Source: JBBQHM01 sp038323965
GTDB lineage: Bacteria; Verrucomicrobiota; Verrucomicrobiia; Chthoniobacterales; UBA10450
NCBI GenBank assembly: GCA_038323965.1
Contig: JBBQHM010000010.1
Coordinates: 1-37,468, forward strand
Length of the DNA stretch: 37,468 nucleotides
Reading direction: 5' to 3'
The stretch's first letter is position 1. Each line of letters opens with the position of its first letter. The notes beneath the pieces are model-generated. The model saw nothing but the letters and a program-made list of their open reading frames with translations. It ran no database searches and was not told the DNA's origin. Of this stretch, positions 7,186 through 15,741 are shown piece by piece. Position numbers and translations under genes: made by a program.

Positions 7186-9239
7186 CAGACTACATGAGCA
7201 AATGTTTGACCTTGTCTTTGGACAATCAAATCGCGAAAACGTTGATTCTCCGGTTGCTCAAGATGCGGATCATTCTCGCAAATAAGTGTCGCGATCGCCC
7301 TGGCACGCCGCATTAAATCCGCGTCGGTTTTTAAATTGCCCAGCTTCAGCCCGGGAAGACCGCTTTGTGCCGTCCCCAATAGATCGCCCGGCCCCCGCAA
7401 ATCCCAGTCCGCCTCGGCCACCTCAAAACCGTCAGTCGTTTGCTCCAGCACACTTAGCTTCGCCTTTGTCTCCGACGACGCGTCGGTGGCGAGCAAGATA
7501 CAAAACGAATCATGCGCGCCACGACCAATTCGGCCTCGAAGCTGATGCAACTGCGCCAGACCGAAGCGCTCTGCGTTTTCGATGATCATCATCGTCGCAT
7601 TCGGCACATCGACTCCTACTTCAATTACTGTCGTGCAAATCAATACCTGAGTTTTTCCGTTGCGAAAACGATCCATGATCGCCTGTTTTTCGGGCGCGGG
7701 AATTCGGCCGTGCAGTAATTCACATTGAAACGGCGTGAGCAGTTCCTTCCATTGCTCGAACTCAGCCGTTGCTGCCTTCGCCTCCAACTTTTCGCTTTCG
7801 TCGATCAGCGGATAAACGACGTACAATTGCCGGCCAGCTTCCAGCTCGGCGCGCACCGGGATCAGCTCTTGCCCAATCCGCGCAGCTGAACGAACGGTCG
7901 TGACAATGGCGCCTCGATCCCGCGGCATTTCGTCGATTACCGACACGTCCAGATCGCCATAGACGGTCATCGTTAACGTCCGCGGAATTGGAGTCGCCGT
8001 CATCACCAGCACATCCGGCGCGGGTTCCCGCGAGGTCAGCCGACCGCGTTGAGCGACACCGAACTTGTGCTGCTCGTCCACGACAGCCAGCCCGAGGTTG
8101 GTGAACGCCACCCCTTCATAGAGCAGCGCGTGCGTCCCAACGATGATGTGCGCTGCATCGCCCTCCAGCAACGGCAGGAAGGAGTCGTCGCGACGCGATC
8201 CCGTGCGCAGGGAAACGCGGACGCCGAGCGGGTGCAAAAGGCGGTGTAGAAGCGCGTAGTGTTGTTCGGCCAGAATTTGCGTTGGCGCCATTAATGCCGC
8301 CTGGAATCCAGCTTCGACCACCAGCAGCATCGCAGCGATGGCCACAGCGGTTTTTCCCGAGCCAACGTCTCCCTGCAACAGTCGATTCATCGGATGCTGC
8401 GATGTCAGGTCACGTTGAATTTCCGAAATCACGCGCGCCTGTGCGCCGGTCAGGGCGAAAGGCAAATCCGCGATAAATTTCCGCATCATCACATCGCCTT
8501 TTGCATGCGCTGCGCCGATGCGGGTTACGGATTCCGCGCGGCGCGATGCGATCGTCATTTGCAGCGCGAAAAATTCGCCCAGCACAAGATGAGCACGTGC
8601 TTCGGCCAGACTTTCCTGGGTCGCAGGAAAATGAATCTCACGCAAGACGCCAGGACGTTTGGCTGCGTGCAGGGACGCCGGCAATTCAATATCCAGCTCA
8701 TCGTCCGCGAGATCAGCCAGCACTCGAAACATCAATCCACGGAGCACGCGCTGCGAGAGTCCCTCCGTCGCGGGGTAAATCGGCGTGATACGACCGAAGT
8801 GAATCGAGATATCGACATCGTTTTCAATCACCTCAAAATCCGGATGCTCGAGGCACATGCGGCGGCCGCGCAGTTTCGGTTTTCCGAAGACGACGAGTCG
8901 TTGACCCGTGGCGATCATCTTCTGCACGTAATGCATATTGAACCAGCGGCAGACGAGCGGCTGACTTAACGCGTTCGCCTCGTCCTCTTGAATCGTCGCC
9001 TCGAAAATCTTTTTCCATCCCCCGAAGCGACGCAGCGCCGTATTGATGACTTCGCCAGAAAGGCAGACCGGCGTATCACTCTCGTCGCGCGGGAAATGAC
9101 CAAACGTGCAGCGGTCTTCGTGACGTCGCGGATAGTGAGTGGCAAGATCACGCGCGGTTTCAATTCCGAGGCGGCCGAGGGCGGTCAGGCGCGGGCGCGG
9201 TATCCAAGTCGCCTCTTCCAGACGGTCGTCGAGTTTCAT
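7185..9239 (-). CDS. recG: ATP-dependent DNA helicase RecG
   Basis: RecG is a superfamily 2 translocase that reverses stalled replication forks and migrates branched DNA. The 684-residue length matches the family. The order is an N-terminal wedge/OB domain (about 1-235), the helicase core with Walker A GDVGSGKT (290-297) and the diagnostic box DEQH (388-391) in VVDEQHKFG, then motif III TATPIPRT, and QLRGRIGRG near the C-terminus. The ATG overlaps the recJ stop as ATGA, and its own stop overlaps the protease start. A recombination pair recJ-recG on one mRNA makes functional sense; the linked protease does not obviously belong. Confidence 0.97.
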   Translation of the reverse strand: MKLDDRLEEATWIPRPRLTALGRLGIETARDLATHYPRRHEDRCTFGHFPRDESDTPVCLSGEVINTALRRFGGWKKIFEATIQEDEANALSQPLVCRWFNMHYVQKMIATGQRLVVFGKPKLRGRRMCLEHPDFEVIENDVDISIHFGRITPIYPATEGLSQRVLRGLMFRVLADLADDELDIELPASLHAAKRPGVLREIHFPATQESLAEARAHLVLGEFFALQMTIASRRAESVTRIGAAHAKGDVMMRKFIADLPFALTGAQARVISEIQRDLTSQHPMNRLLQGDVGSGKTAVAIAAMLLVVEAGFQAALMAPTQILAEQHYALLHRLLHPLGVRVSLRTGSRRDDSFLPLLEGDAAHIIVGTHALLYEGVAFTNLGLAVVDEQHKFGVAQRGRLTSREPAPDVLVMTATPIPRTLTMTVYGDLDVSVIDEMPRDRGAIVTTVRSAARIGQELIPVRAELEAGRQLYVVYPLIDESEKLEAKAATAEFEQWKELLTPFQCELLHGRIPAPEKQAIMDRFRNGKTQVLICTTVIEVGVDVPNATMMIIENAERFGLAQLHQLRGRIGRGAHDSFCILLATDASSETKAKLSVLEQTTDGFEVAEADWDLRGPGDLLGTAQSGLPGLKLGNLKTDADLMRRARAIATLICENDPHLEQPENQRFRDLIVQRQGQTFAHVV

Positions 9240-10939
9240 GATGATTTTGACTCCGCCGCACGAATCGCCTGAATGTGCATATCGAGCCTGCGTTCACCTT
9301 GATACTCGTCCGCGTGGACGCGGAACGCGATATCCCAGGGCGGGGTGGGAAGCTTTTCCGCAGCGCCATCGAAAAAGACAGCGCGTTGATAGTGACGACC
9401 CTGCTTGAGGCGCAGAATCAAGTGACGATCGGAAGCCACTCGGGTTGGACCGGCGAGTTCCACTCCTCGCACGCAAAAAATCGGCTGCGCGTTCCCATTA
9501 CCAAACGGCTGCAAAAGATCATGCCAACCCAAAAAATCCGCGTGCAGATCGCGAAACTCGATTTCGTCATCAATCGCGAGGCGCGGTTGCAATTGATCGT
9601 CGGTGACCAGTGCGCGAACTGCGTCACGAAATTGCGCACGAAAATCCTCGAACACCGTTTCGCGGATCGTAAGCCCCGCCGCCATCTCGTGGCCGCCAAA
9701 TTTCTCAAGGAGAGCAGAGCACCGCGACAAGGCGGCCACGATTGACAGACCGTCCACGCTCCGCCCGCTACCTTTTCCCACTCCTGTTTCGTCGAACCCG
9801 ACAACGATGGTTGGTCGATGATATTTCTTGGTCATCCGGGAAGCGACGATTCCGAGCACGCCCGGATGCCAATCGCGAGCGCCGAGGACAATCGCCGCAT
9901 CACGATCTGGATCGAACGTTTGCGCAACTTGTTCTTCGGCTGCGATGGTTATTTTCTTTTCCACCCCTTGTCTCTCGCGATTGCTGGTATCGAGTTCAAC
10001 GGCAAGACTTCTGGCTTCGCCTTCGTCATTCGTGAGCAGAAGTTTCAGCGCGCGTTCTGCTGTCGCCAGTCGACCCGCCGCGTTCAGGCGCGGTCCGAGC
10101 CGAAAACCAATATGCTCGGCCTGCACCGGCGATCTGACACCGCTCACCTGCATCAGCTCCCGCAAGCCCGGCCGCCGTGTGCGCGCGAGCTCAATCACTC
10201 CACGATGCACCAACGTGCGATTCTCGCGGTGAAGCGGCACAATGTCCGCCACCGTGGCCAGTGCGACGAGATCGAGTTGCGCTTTCAAATCGAAACCGGT
10301 GAGCGGCCGCGTTTTCAGCATGGCGTGGCTAACTTTGAACGCCAGCCCCGCGCTGCAGAAATACGCGAATTCATTCCCGCTCGCTTTGGGATTCACGATC
10401 GCGATGCAATCGGGCAAGGCAGATTTGGGTTCGTGATGATCGATCACGACCACGTCTGTGCCGCGCGCCTTAAGATCGGCGATCTCCGCGATAGACGATG
10501 TGCCGCAATCGATCGCGATTAACAATTCCGGCTGATATGCCGCATAACAACGCGCCACACTTTCAGCGCTCAACCCGTAACCTTCCTCCATCCGCAGCGG
10601 CAGAAACAGCGTGGGGTTCGCGCCGTAAGCGCGCATGATATCAGCGAGCAAAGCCAGTGACGCCACGCCGTCGACATCGTAATCGCCAAACACAACGATT
10701 CGCTGTTGGGCATCGATTGCGTGAAAAATGCGATCAACCGCGGCCTTCATGTTTGGTATCAAAAACGGATCGCCCAGAGTTTTCAGGCGCGGCCTGAGAA
10801 AGCCCTCGGCGTTTTCCCGCGAAGCAAAACCTTTGCGCTGTAAGAGCCGGGCGATGCAGTCAGATCCGCAGAGCTCGGTCCATGGGATCTCAACACTTGC
10901 AGCCTCGAGCGGAGGCGGAAAAATCCAACGACGTTCCAC
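9236..10939 (-). CDS. recJ: Single-stranded-DNA-specific exonuclease RecJ
   Basis: RecJ is a 5'-to-3' exonuclease of the DHH family that acts in recombination and repair. Motif I GDYDVDG is at residues 85-91, IDCG at 143-146 and the DHH box VIDHHEP at 165-171. GPRLNAAGR and the DHHA1 segment GKGSGRSV follow. I chose the GTG at 10939 (MERRWIFPPP, 567 residues) because the family usually starts near this RRW. A longer frame reaches GTG 11053, but its extra residues overlap the DUF72 remnant and look non-homologous. The start lies eight bases after the remnant's TAG stop, so translation may be coupled to it. The stop overlaps recG (ATGA). Confidence 0.93.
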   Translation of the reverse strand: MERRWIFPPPLEAASVEIPWTELCGSDCIARLLQRKGFASRENAEGFLRPRLKTLGDPFLIPNMKAAVDRIFHAIDAQQRIVVFGDYDVDGVASLALLADIMRAYGANPTLFLPLRMEEGYGLSAESVARCYAAYQPELLIAIDCGTSSIAEIADLKARGTDVVVIDHHEPKSALPDCIAIVNPKASGNEFAYFCSAGLAFKVSHAMLKTRPLTGFDLKAQLDLVALATVADIVPLHRENRTLVHRGVIELARTRRPGLRELMQVSGVRSPVQAEHIGFRLGPRLNAAGRLATAERALKLLLTNDEGEARSLAVELDTSNRERQGVEKKITIAAEEQVAQTFDPDRDAAIVLGARDWHPGVLGIVASRMTKKYHRPTIVVGFDETGVGKGSGRSVDGLSIVAALSRCSALLEKFGGHEMAAGLTIRETVFEDFRAQFRDAVRALVTDDQLQPRLAIDDEIEFRDLHADFLGWHDLLQPFGNGNAQPIFCVRGVELAGPTRVASDRHLILRLKQGRHYQRAVFFDGAAEKLPTPPWDIAFRVHADEYQGERRLDMHIQAIRAAESKSS

Positions 10940-10947
10940 TGTTGATT

Positions 10948-11085
10948 CTACCGCCAGGTGGGCTGCGGAACAACCTGGACCCAAGCCACACCCTGCGAGT
11001 CGTGCGGAAGTCCGGTCGGATAAAAGGGGCCGCGCCACGGAGGGTAATTCCACCCGGAAATACCAACCCGCATCTCGCCGCTCAT
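10948..11085 (-). pseudogene. Remnant of a DUF72 (YecE-like) gene, N-terminus only
   Basis: The frame opens with an ATG that overlaps the mqnA stop (ATGA) and reads MSGEMRVGISGWNYPPW followed by RGPFYPTGLP. This closely resembles the usual start of DUF72 proteins (RVGTSGWxYxxWRGxFYPxxLP). After about 26 residues the similarity ends, and the frame closes at TAG 45 residues from the start. DUF72 proteins are normally about 240-300 residues, so nearly the whole gene is missing. The simplest reading is a deletion that joined the gene's beginning to the recJ start region. The remaining mini-frame may still link mqnA translation to recJ. Confidence 0.65.
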
Positions 11086-11825
11086 ATCAGGTCGAGCGCG
11101 AGCGATGACTGGTTTATGAGTGAATGCTCGGCGCACATGCTGTGAAACCGGCGTAGCGACTCTTTCTCCCTCGCACCGAAATGGAAGCGAAGGCATTCGC
11201 GAAAATAAAAGTTCGCGAAGGTCATGTTGCCGGGGCATTCCTCGGTGATTAGCGCATCGAGGTCGTTTAGATTTCGATCACGTAATTCACGCAACTCGGC
11301 CGCCACGGTGCTTGCGTGTTCCAACTCGGGACGCGCCAGCCACAACGCGAAGACGAACGGCAGATTGGTTAATTGCTTCCAGGCTTCCCCGAGGTCCAAA
11401 ACGCGAGCGCCGGGCTGTTCGCGGCGGAAACGAATTGCGTTATCTCCAATGAGTAGTCTGGCGCTGCGTTCGTCAGCGTTTTGCCCAGCGTTTAAAGTGA
11501 ACGTCGGCCCGGGCCCCAGCAGGCAGCGCAGCAGATTTACCGAAGTGAGCGAGGCCGCATCGAACTGCACGGATTCAATTTCCTGCACCTCGCAGTCGTG
11601 GGCGAGGATCACGCTGTAAACTGCGCCGTCCGAAGCAATCGCAATGTCATCCACGACGCGGTAGCCCGGCTGCCGAAAAAACTCAAAACTTGAGACCAAT
11701 GCGATGTCGAGCTCTCCCCGCGCCAGGAGTTCGCAAAGCGCTGCGGGGTGATCGAAAACGACCGGCCCGCTCCATCCGCGGATGAGCGGTCGAGCGTTAA
11801 GGTACTTTACGCAGCCGATCCGCAG
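11082..11825 (-). CDS. mqnA: Chorismate dehydratase MqnA (futalosine menaquinone pathway), non-standard start
   Basis: MqnA dehydrates chorismate to 3-enolpyruvylbenzoate, the first step of the futalosine route to menaquinone. The family N-terminus RIGCVKYLNARPLI is intact, followed by GELDIALVSSFEF, YSVILAHD, LLIGDNAIRF, DLGEAWKQLTNLPFVFALW and ITEECPGNMTF. No ATG, GTG or TTG precedes the conserved N-terminus. The only codons between the mqnE TAA stop and RIGC are CAC GGC ACG CTT CTG. I place the start at the CTG (247 residues); the next standard start, TTG at 11699, would remove 42 conserved residues. It lies in the same frame as mqnE. The stop overlaps the DUF72 remnant start (ATGA). Confidence 0.88.
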   Translation of the reverse strand: MRIGCVKYLNARPLIRGWSGPVVFDHPAALCELLARGELDIALVSSFEFFRQPGYRVVDDIAIASDGAVYSVILAHDCEVQEIESVQFDAASLTSVNLLRCLLGPGPTFTLNAGQNADERSARLLIGDNAIRFRREQPGARVLDLGEAWKQLTNLPFVFALWLARPELEHASTVAAELRELRDRNLNDLDALITEECPGNMTFANFYFRECLRFHFGAREKESLRRFHSMCAEHSLINQSSLALDLI

Positions 11826-11837
11826 AAGCGTGCCGTG

Positions 11838-12983
11838 TTACGCGCAGATGAGCTCGCGCTCGGGCGCTTTTTCGCGCGATGCCGCCACCGCCGGCACGAT
11901 TCGATTATAAAAGCTGTCTCGCTGCACCGGAATCCGTCCCGTCTCACTGATTAGGTTCTGTAGTGTCGCGACTGTCGTTTCCTGCGGAGTTTTCGCCCCT
12001 GCCATGTGGAATATTTTTTCCTCCATGATCGTGCCGTGCAGATCGTCGACTCCATAACCCAGCGCGAGCTGCGCCAGCGGAAGTCCCATGCTCAACCAAT
12101 AGGCGGTGATGTGGTCGAAGTTATCAAGATAGATCCGGCTGACGGCGAGATTGCGGAGTTGATCGAACGCCGAAGTCGCGGGCACGTGCGCGAGCGTTGG
12201 CGTTCCAGGTTCAAATGCGAATGGAACGAAGCCGGTAAAACCGCTCGTTTCATCCTGCAGCGCGCGCAGTTGCCGAAGATGGTCCACCCGCTGCTCCATC
12301 GTCTCGATGTGCCCGTACAACATCGTGCTGGTGCTCCGTTCGCCCATTTGGTGCCAGATACGGTGAACCTCCAGCCATTCTTCACCGCTTTCTTTGCCCC
12401 GGCAAAGCTCGTCGCGCACGGCGGCATCAAAAATCTCGGCACCTCCGCCAGTCAGGGAGTTCAGGCCCGCGGAGCGCAATTCCTCGAGCGTTTCGCGGAT
12501 CGACATCTTGAAGATACGCTGCGCGAGGTGACGCACTTCGATCGCGGTGAAAGCTTTGATGTGGAGCGCGGGATCCAATTCTCGCAATCGCGAAAGCAGA
12601 TCGATGTACCACTGCTTCTTCAAGGTCGGATGCAAACCGCCGACCATGTGCACCTCGGTGATCCCCAGTTTCAGGGCATCGGTTACCGCACTCGTTATTT
12701 CATCGAGTGAAAGCTCGAACGCATGCGCGTCACGTTTCTTGGCCGCAAACGCGCAAAACTGGCAGGATAGAACGCAGAGGTTCGAGTAATTGATGTAGCG
12801 GTTAAGAATATAGGAGGCGTATTCGCCGTTCTTTCGGCGTCGCGCTGTTGTCGCCATCACCCCAAGCGCGTTAAGGTCAGTCGAACGATAAAGTTCGAGC
12901 GCATCGGAATCGGTGATTCTCTCGCCTGCTTCTACCTTTTCCGCCGTTCTCTGGAGATCTTGTGGAATGAGGCGATAATTCAT
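11838..12983 (-). CDS. mqnE: Aminofutalosine synthase MqnE (radical SAM)
   Basis: MqnE joins the MqnA product to S-adenosylmethionine by radical chemistry, giving 6-amino-6-deoxyfutalosine for menaquinone synthesis. The 4Fe-4S motif CxxxCxxC is at Cys70, Cys74 and Cys77 in NYSNLCVLSCQFCAF. EVHMVGGLHPTL and LHIKAFTAIEV are typical of MqnE; the related MqnC has a different GGHHP-type segment. I chose the ATG at 12983 (MNYRLIPQDL, 381 residues). The frame is open to 13085, but the extra 34 residues are not typical and would crowd the divergent sigma-factor gene. The next gene, mqnA, follows in the same frame after a single TAA. Confidence 0.93.
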   Translation of the reverse strand: MNYRLIPQDLQRTAEKVEAGERITDSDALELYRSTDLNALGVMATTARRRKNGEYASYILNRYINYSNLCVLSCQFCAFAAKKRDAHAFELSLDEITSAVTDALKLGITEVHMVGGLHPTLKKQWYIDLLSRLRELDPALHIKAFTAIEVRHLAQRIFKMSIRETLEELRSAGLNSLTGGGAEIFDAAVRDELCRGKESGEEWLEVHRIWHQMGERSTSTMLYGHIETMEQRVDHLRQLRALQDETSGFTGFVPFAFEPGTPTLAHVPATSAFDQLRNLAVSRIYLDNFDHITAYWLSMGLPLAQLALGYGVDDLHGTIMEEKIFHMAGAKTPQETTVATLQNLISETGRIPVQRDSFYNRIVPAVAASREKAPERELICA

Positions 12984-13147
12984 TAAACGCGAACGACTGA
13001 AAATGTGAGCTGCCGAATGATGCATGCGCGCGAATCTTTCTGCAACCAAAACGCGGGGTGCGACCGCTCTTTCGCACGTGTGCAACTCTGGCGCCGTGCC
13101 GGTGTTTAACCAATTTCAGTAACGCGGCGCCTCTCACCCCGGAACCC

Positions 13148-13756
13148 ATGTCGGAAATCGAATCGAGCGTCGGCGATCCATCGCGGAATACTGCCGACGA
13201 AGACGTTCGCTTGATGGCATTGGTGGCGGCCGGCGACACACCAGCCTTTGAAACGCTGATCGAAAGGCATCAAGCGCTCGTCACCGGGACCGTGTCGCGG
13301 ATGCTTGGCAATAACGCCGAGGTTGAGGACATCGCCCAACAGGTCTTCATCCGCGTTTGGAAAAGTGCGCGACGCTATCAGCCGAAGGCCAAGTTCACCA
13401 CATGGCTTCTCACCATTGCGCGCAACCTCGTCTTCAATGAACTACGTCGACGGCGGCGCCACACTGATGTTCCGCTCCAATTCGAGAACGACTCGGAACC
13501 ATTGCCTTTGCCCGATCTGGCGACAGTGGCACCGGACGCGTCGCTTTTGCGGAACGAACTGCAGCGAGCAATCGAAGACGCCATCTCGAGTCTGCCCGAG
13601 ACCCAAAGGATGGCTCTCGTTCTCCGGCGTTACGAAGAGTTGAGTTACGAAGACATCGGCGAGATTCTCGATCTCACGGTGCCGGCGGTTAAGAGCGTTT
13701 TGTTTCGTGCGCGCACTGAACTGCGACAACGTCTCGCGCCCTATCTCGCCGGGTAG
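13148..13756 (+). CDS. RNA polymerase sigma-70 factor, ECF subfamily
   Basis: ECF sigma factors direct RNA polymerase to small stress or envelope regulons. Region 2 covers about residues 35-105, with EVEDIAQQVFIRVW and FTTWLLTIARNLVFNELRRRRR, and region 4 covers about 145-200, with LPETQRMALVLRRYEELSYEDIGEIL and VPAVKSVLFRARTELRQRL. I chose the internal ATG (MSEIESS, 202 residues). An upstream in-frame start at 13058 would add 30 atypical residues. No anti-sigma gene is adjacent: the downstream neighbour is convergent and the upstream one is the divergent mqnE. The target regulon cannot be inferred. Confidence 0.93.
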   Translation: MSEIESSVGDPSRNTADEDVRLMALVAAGDTPAFETLIERHQALVTGTVSRMLGNNAEVEDIAQQVFIRVWKSARRYQPKAKFTTWLLTIARNLVFNELRRRRRHTDVPLQFENDSEPLPLPDLATVAPDASLLRNELQRAIEDAISSLPETQRMALVLRRYEELSYEDIGEILDLTVPAVKSVLFRARTELRQRLAPYLAG

Positions 13757-13764
13757 AAACGGAA

Positions 13765-13793
13765 AGGGCGAACGTTTCAGCGACGTTCGCCCT
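13765..13793. terminator. Terminator hairpin between convergent sigma factor and secretin genes
   Basis: AGGGCGAACGT (13765-13775) pairs perfectly with ACGTTCGCCCT (13783-13793), with a 7-base loop. On the minus strand the stem is followed by TTCCGTTT, so it fits best as the secretin terminator. It also lies nine bases after the sigma-factor stop and can serve both genes. Confidence 0.7.
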
Positions 13794-13815
13794 CCACAAC
13801 CCCACTAATTCGCTG

Positions 13816-15630
13816 CTAGAAATCTCGCGCGCCGGCACTGCTCTTGAATTCCACTTCCGTCGTCGTCGAACTGGAACCAGTCGCTGGTGCGGGAGCCATA
13901 CCCGGCTTCGGATAGTCGGCGGCAACCTGTCGCTGCGCAGTTGGCACCAGGCGAATCGCGCCTTTCGCGTTATTTCGCCAGCCGTTCGGGTCTGCAAATT
14001 CTTCCCCCACATGGTGCAGGCCGCTCACCTGGTCTTCGAGTCCAGTGCCGTAATGCTGATCGATGATTGTTGGTGTCACGAAGACGAGAAGATTTCGTTT
14101 TACACGCTGGTTCGAACGGCTCTGAAAAGCGTAACCAAGGAAGGGAATGTCGCCGAAGAGCGGAACTTTTGTGCGGGTTTTGCTGACTTCATCCTGAAGT
14201 AATCCACCAATCGCGAGCGTATCGCCGCTCTTGATCAATACGTTGGAATCAAGCGAGCGGGTATCGATGATCGGACTGGTGACCGTGGCACCCGCGAAGG
14301 TAAACGGCTGATCGGCGACCTTGTTGCTGATCTCAGGCTTAACGCTCAACGTGATGAAGTTGTCTTTATTTACCGAAGGACGGACCTCAAGCTTGTTGCC
14401 GAACTTCTTATCAAGGAATCCACCAAACACTGCCGTGGCGGTCTGTTCGTTAAAGTTCAGCTGAGGAACGGGCTGGTTGCGCGTGATTTCGATCTTCGCC
14501 GCCTGGTTGTCAGCCGTAACGACGCGTGGATTCGCCAGGAATTCCGCATCGGTATCTTCGTTCAGCGCCTGCACTGCCACCGACATCTGGGGCACCGAAA
14601 GAATTGCAAACTGTCCCATCAAGCTGCCGATACCGCCCTGCCCTAGATTCAGGTTAAAGTTCGAACTGCCGGCCGTGCCGCCGGTAGTGCCGCCGGTCGT
14701 CCCAGACGAACCGCCATAAGTGACTGTCTTCGGCGCACTCGCGCTGCCGACGACGCCAGACCAGTTGATGCCGTAACCTTGTTTCGGGTTGGCGTTCACC
14801 TCGACGAGGCGTGCCTCGATCATAACCTGCTTGGTCGGCTTATCGATTTGCAGGAGAAGTTTCCGGACGTTGTCGATGTTGCCGCGGGTTTCACGGAAAA
14901 AGATTGTGTTCGTGCGTTCGTCAACCTGGGGCGGATCTTTGCTGGTCAGCTGCGCGGCCAAGAGAGGAGCAACGTCCTTGGCGCGGGAGTAGCTAAATTG
15001 GTAGCTGTCGCTCTCCGTCGGCTCCGCGGTGCGCTCGGCCGCAGTCTTGATGTAGTAAACGCTATCGAGCTTGTCCATCGAAAGCCCCTTCGCTTTCACG
15101 ATGATCGAGATGGCCTGAAGCGCCGTGACGTCTTCCAGGCGCATCGTCACCGCACCCTGCACGGCTTCGCTCACGACCATATTGATTTTGGCCTGGCGGG
15201 CGAGGAGTCTCAGCACCTGACCCACCTCGTCGCCTTGGAATTCGCGAATCCCGACACCGCCGCTCTCAACCGCAGTGTCGCCGATCATTGGCGTTACGGT
15301 GGTGGTGGAGCTGGCCGCGACCGGAGCTGTGGTAGTTGTTGTGGTCGAATTGGACTGCGTCGTTGTCGACGTCGCGGCAGGGCTCGCCGCGGTTGAAGCC
15401 TGGACCAGCAGCATCGAGGTATCGCCAGCAGGCTTAATGGCTGCAGGCGCTGTCGTGGTGGTCGTGACGGTGGTTGGAGGCGCGGCTGCGACGGTAGTCG
15501 ACGTCAGGTTATCCGTAATCGATCGCCCAGTTGGGCTAGGAGATGGCGAACCAACTTGCGCATTGGTGACGGAAAGCGCGCCCAGCACTAAAGCTGTCGC
15601 GCCGACCAGTTGCTTTGAGAAATTACCCAT
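13816..15630 (-). CDS. Secretin (type II secretion / type IV pilus outer-membrane channel family)
   Basis: Secretins form multimeric outer-membrane gates for type II secretion, type IV pili or phage. The 604-residue protein has a signal peptide (cut near TNA, residue 24) and a Thr-rich linker with long Thr runs (about 41-115). A secretin/TonB short N-terminal domain follows (about 130-195), then an N1-like domain (about 205-265, DERTNTIFFRETRGNIDNV) and the secretin pore domain. The pore domain starts at QVMIEARLVEVN and ends in VPLFGDIPFLGYAFQS and LLVFVTPTII. A Gly/Thr repeat (GTTGGTTGGTAG) interrupts the early pore domain. No other secretion or pilus gene is in the window, so PilQ and GspD cannot be told apart. 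Confidence 0.93.
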   Translation of the reverse strand: MGNFSKQLVGATALVLGALSVTNAQVGSPSPSPTGRSITDNLTSTTVAAAPPTTVTTTTTAPAAIKPAGDTSMLLVQASTAASPAATSTTTQSNSTTTTTTAPVAASSTTTVTPMIGDTAVESGGVGIREFQGDEVGQVLRLLARQAKINMVVSEAVQGAVTMRLEDVTALQAISIIVKAKGLSMDKLDSVYYIKTAAERTAEPTESDSYQFSYSRAKDVAPLLAAQLTSKDPPQVDERTNTIFFRETRGNIDNVRKLLLQIDKPTKQVMIEARLVEVNANPKQGYGINWSGVVGSASAPKTVTYGGSSGTTGGTTGGTAGSSNFNLNLGQGGIGSLMGQFAILSVPQMSVAVQALNEDTDAEFLANPRVVTADNQAAKIEITRNQPVPQLNFNEQTATAVFGGFLDKKFGNKLEVRPSVNKDNFITLSVKPEISNKVADQPFTFAGATVTSPIIDTRSLDSNVLIKSGDTLAIGGLLQDEVSKTRTKVPLFGDIPFLGYAFQSRSNQRVKRNLLVFVTPTIIDQHYGTGLEDQVSGLHHVGEEFADPNGWRNNAKGAIRLVPTAQRQVAADYPKPGMAPAPATGSSSTTTEVEFKSSAGARDF

Positions 15631-15741
15631 AATGATGATGTGGAATGAGGTGCGGGACGGTCTAAAGCAGGAAGCAGACCAGCCAATTCCATGAGTTTGC
15701 CCGCCTGAAGCGCTCGGGACAGAGCCCTGCGCTTTTCGCGC

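Noticed and set aside
10940..11053. Longer RecJ start at GTG 11053
   Set aside because: The added 38 residues do not look like RecJ and overlap the DUF72-like remnant in another frame; RecJ begins well at GTG 10939.
13058..13147. Upstream extension of the ECF sigma factor
   Set aside because: The added 30 residues do not resemble the family, and the internal ATG gives a normal 202-residue protein.
13765..13793. Operator or inverted repeat for a regulator
   Set aside because: Its position between two convergent stops and the following T-rich run fit a terminator better.
14650..14720. Short tandem repeat of GCC/GTN triplets
   Set aside because: It encodes the Gly/Thr repeat of the secretin in frame; there is no sign of a mobile element or CRISPR spacer pattern.
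15275..15694. Valine-rich plus-strand frame that looks like a membrane protein
   Set aside because: It is the complement of the Thr-rich linker of the secretin; poly-Thr codons read as poly-Val on the other strand.
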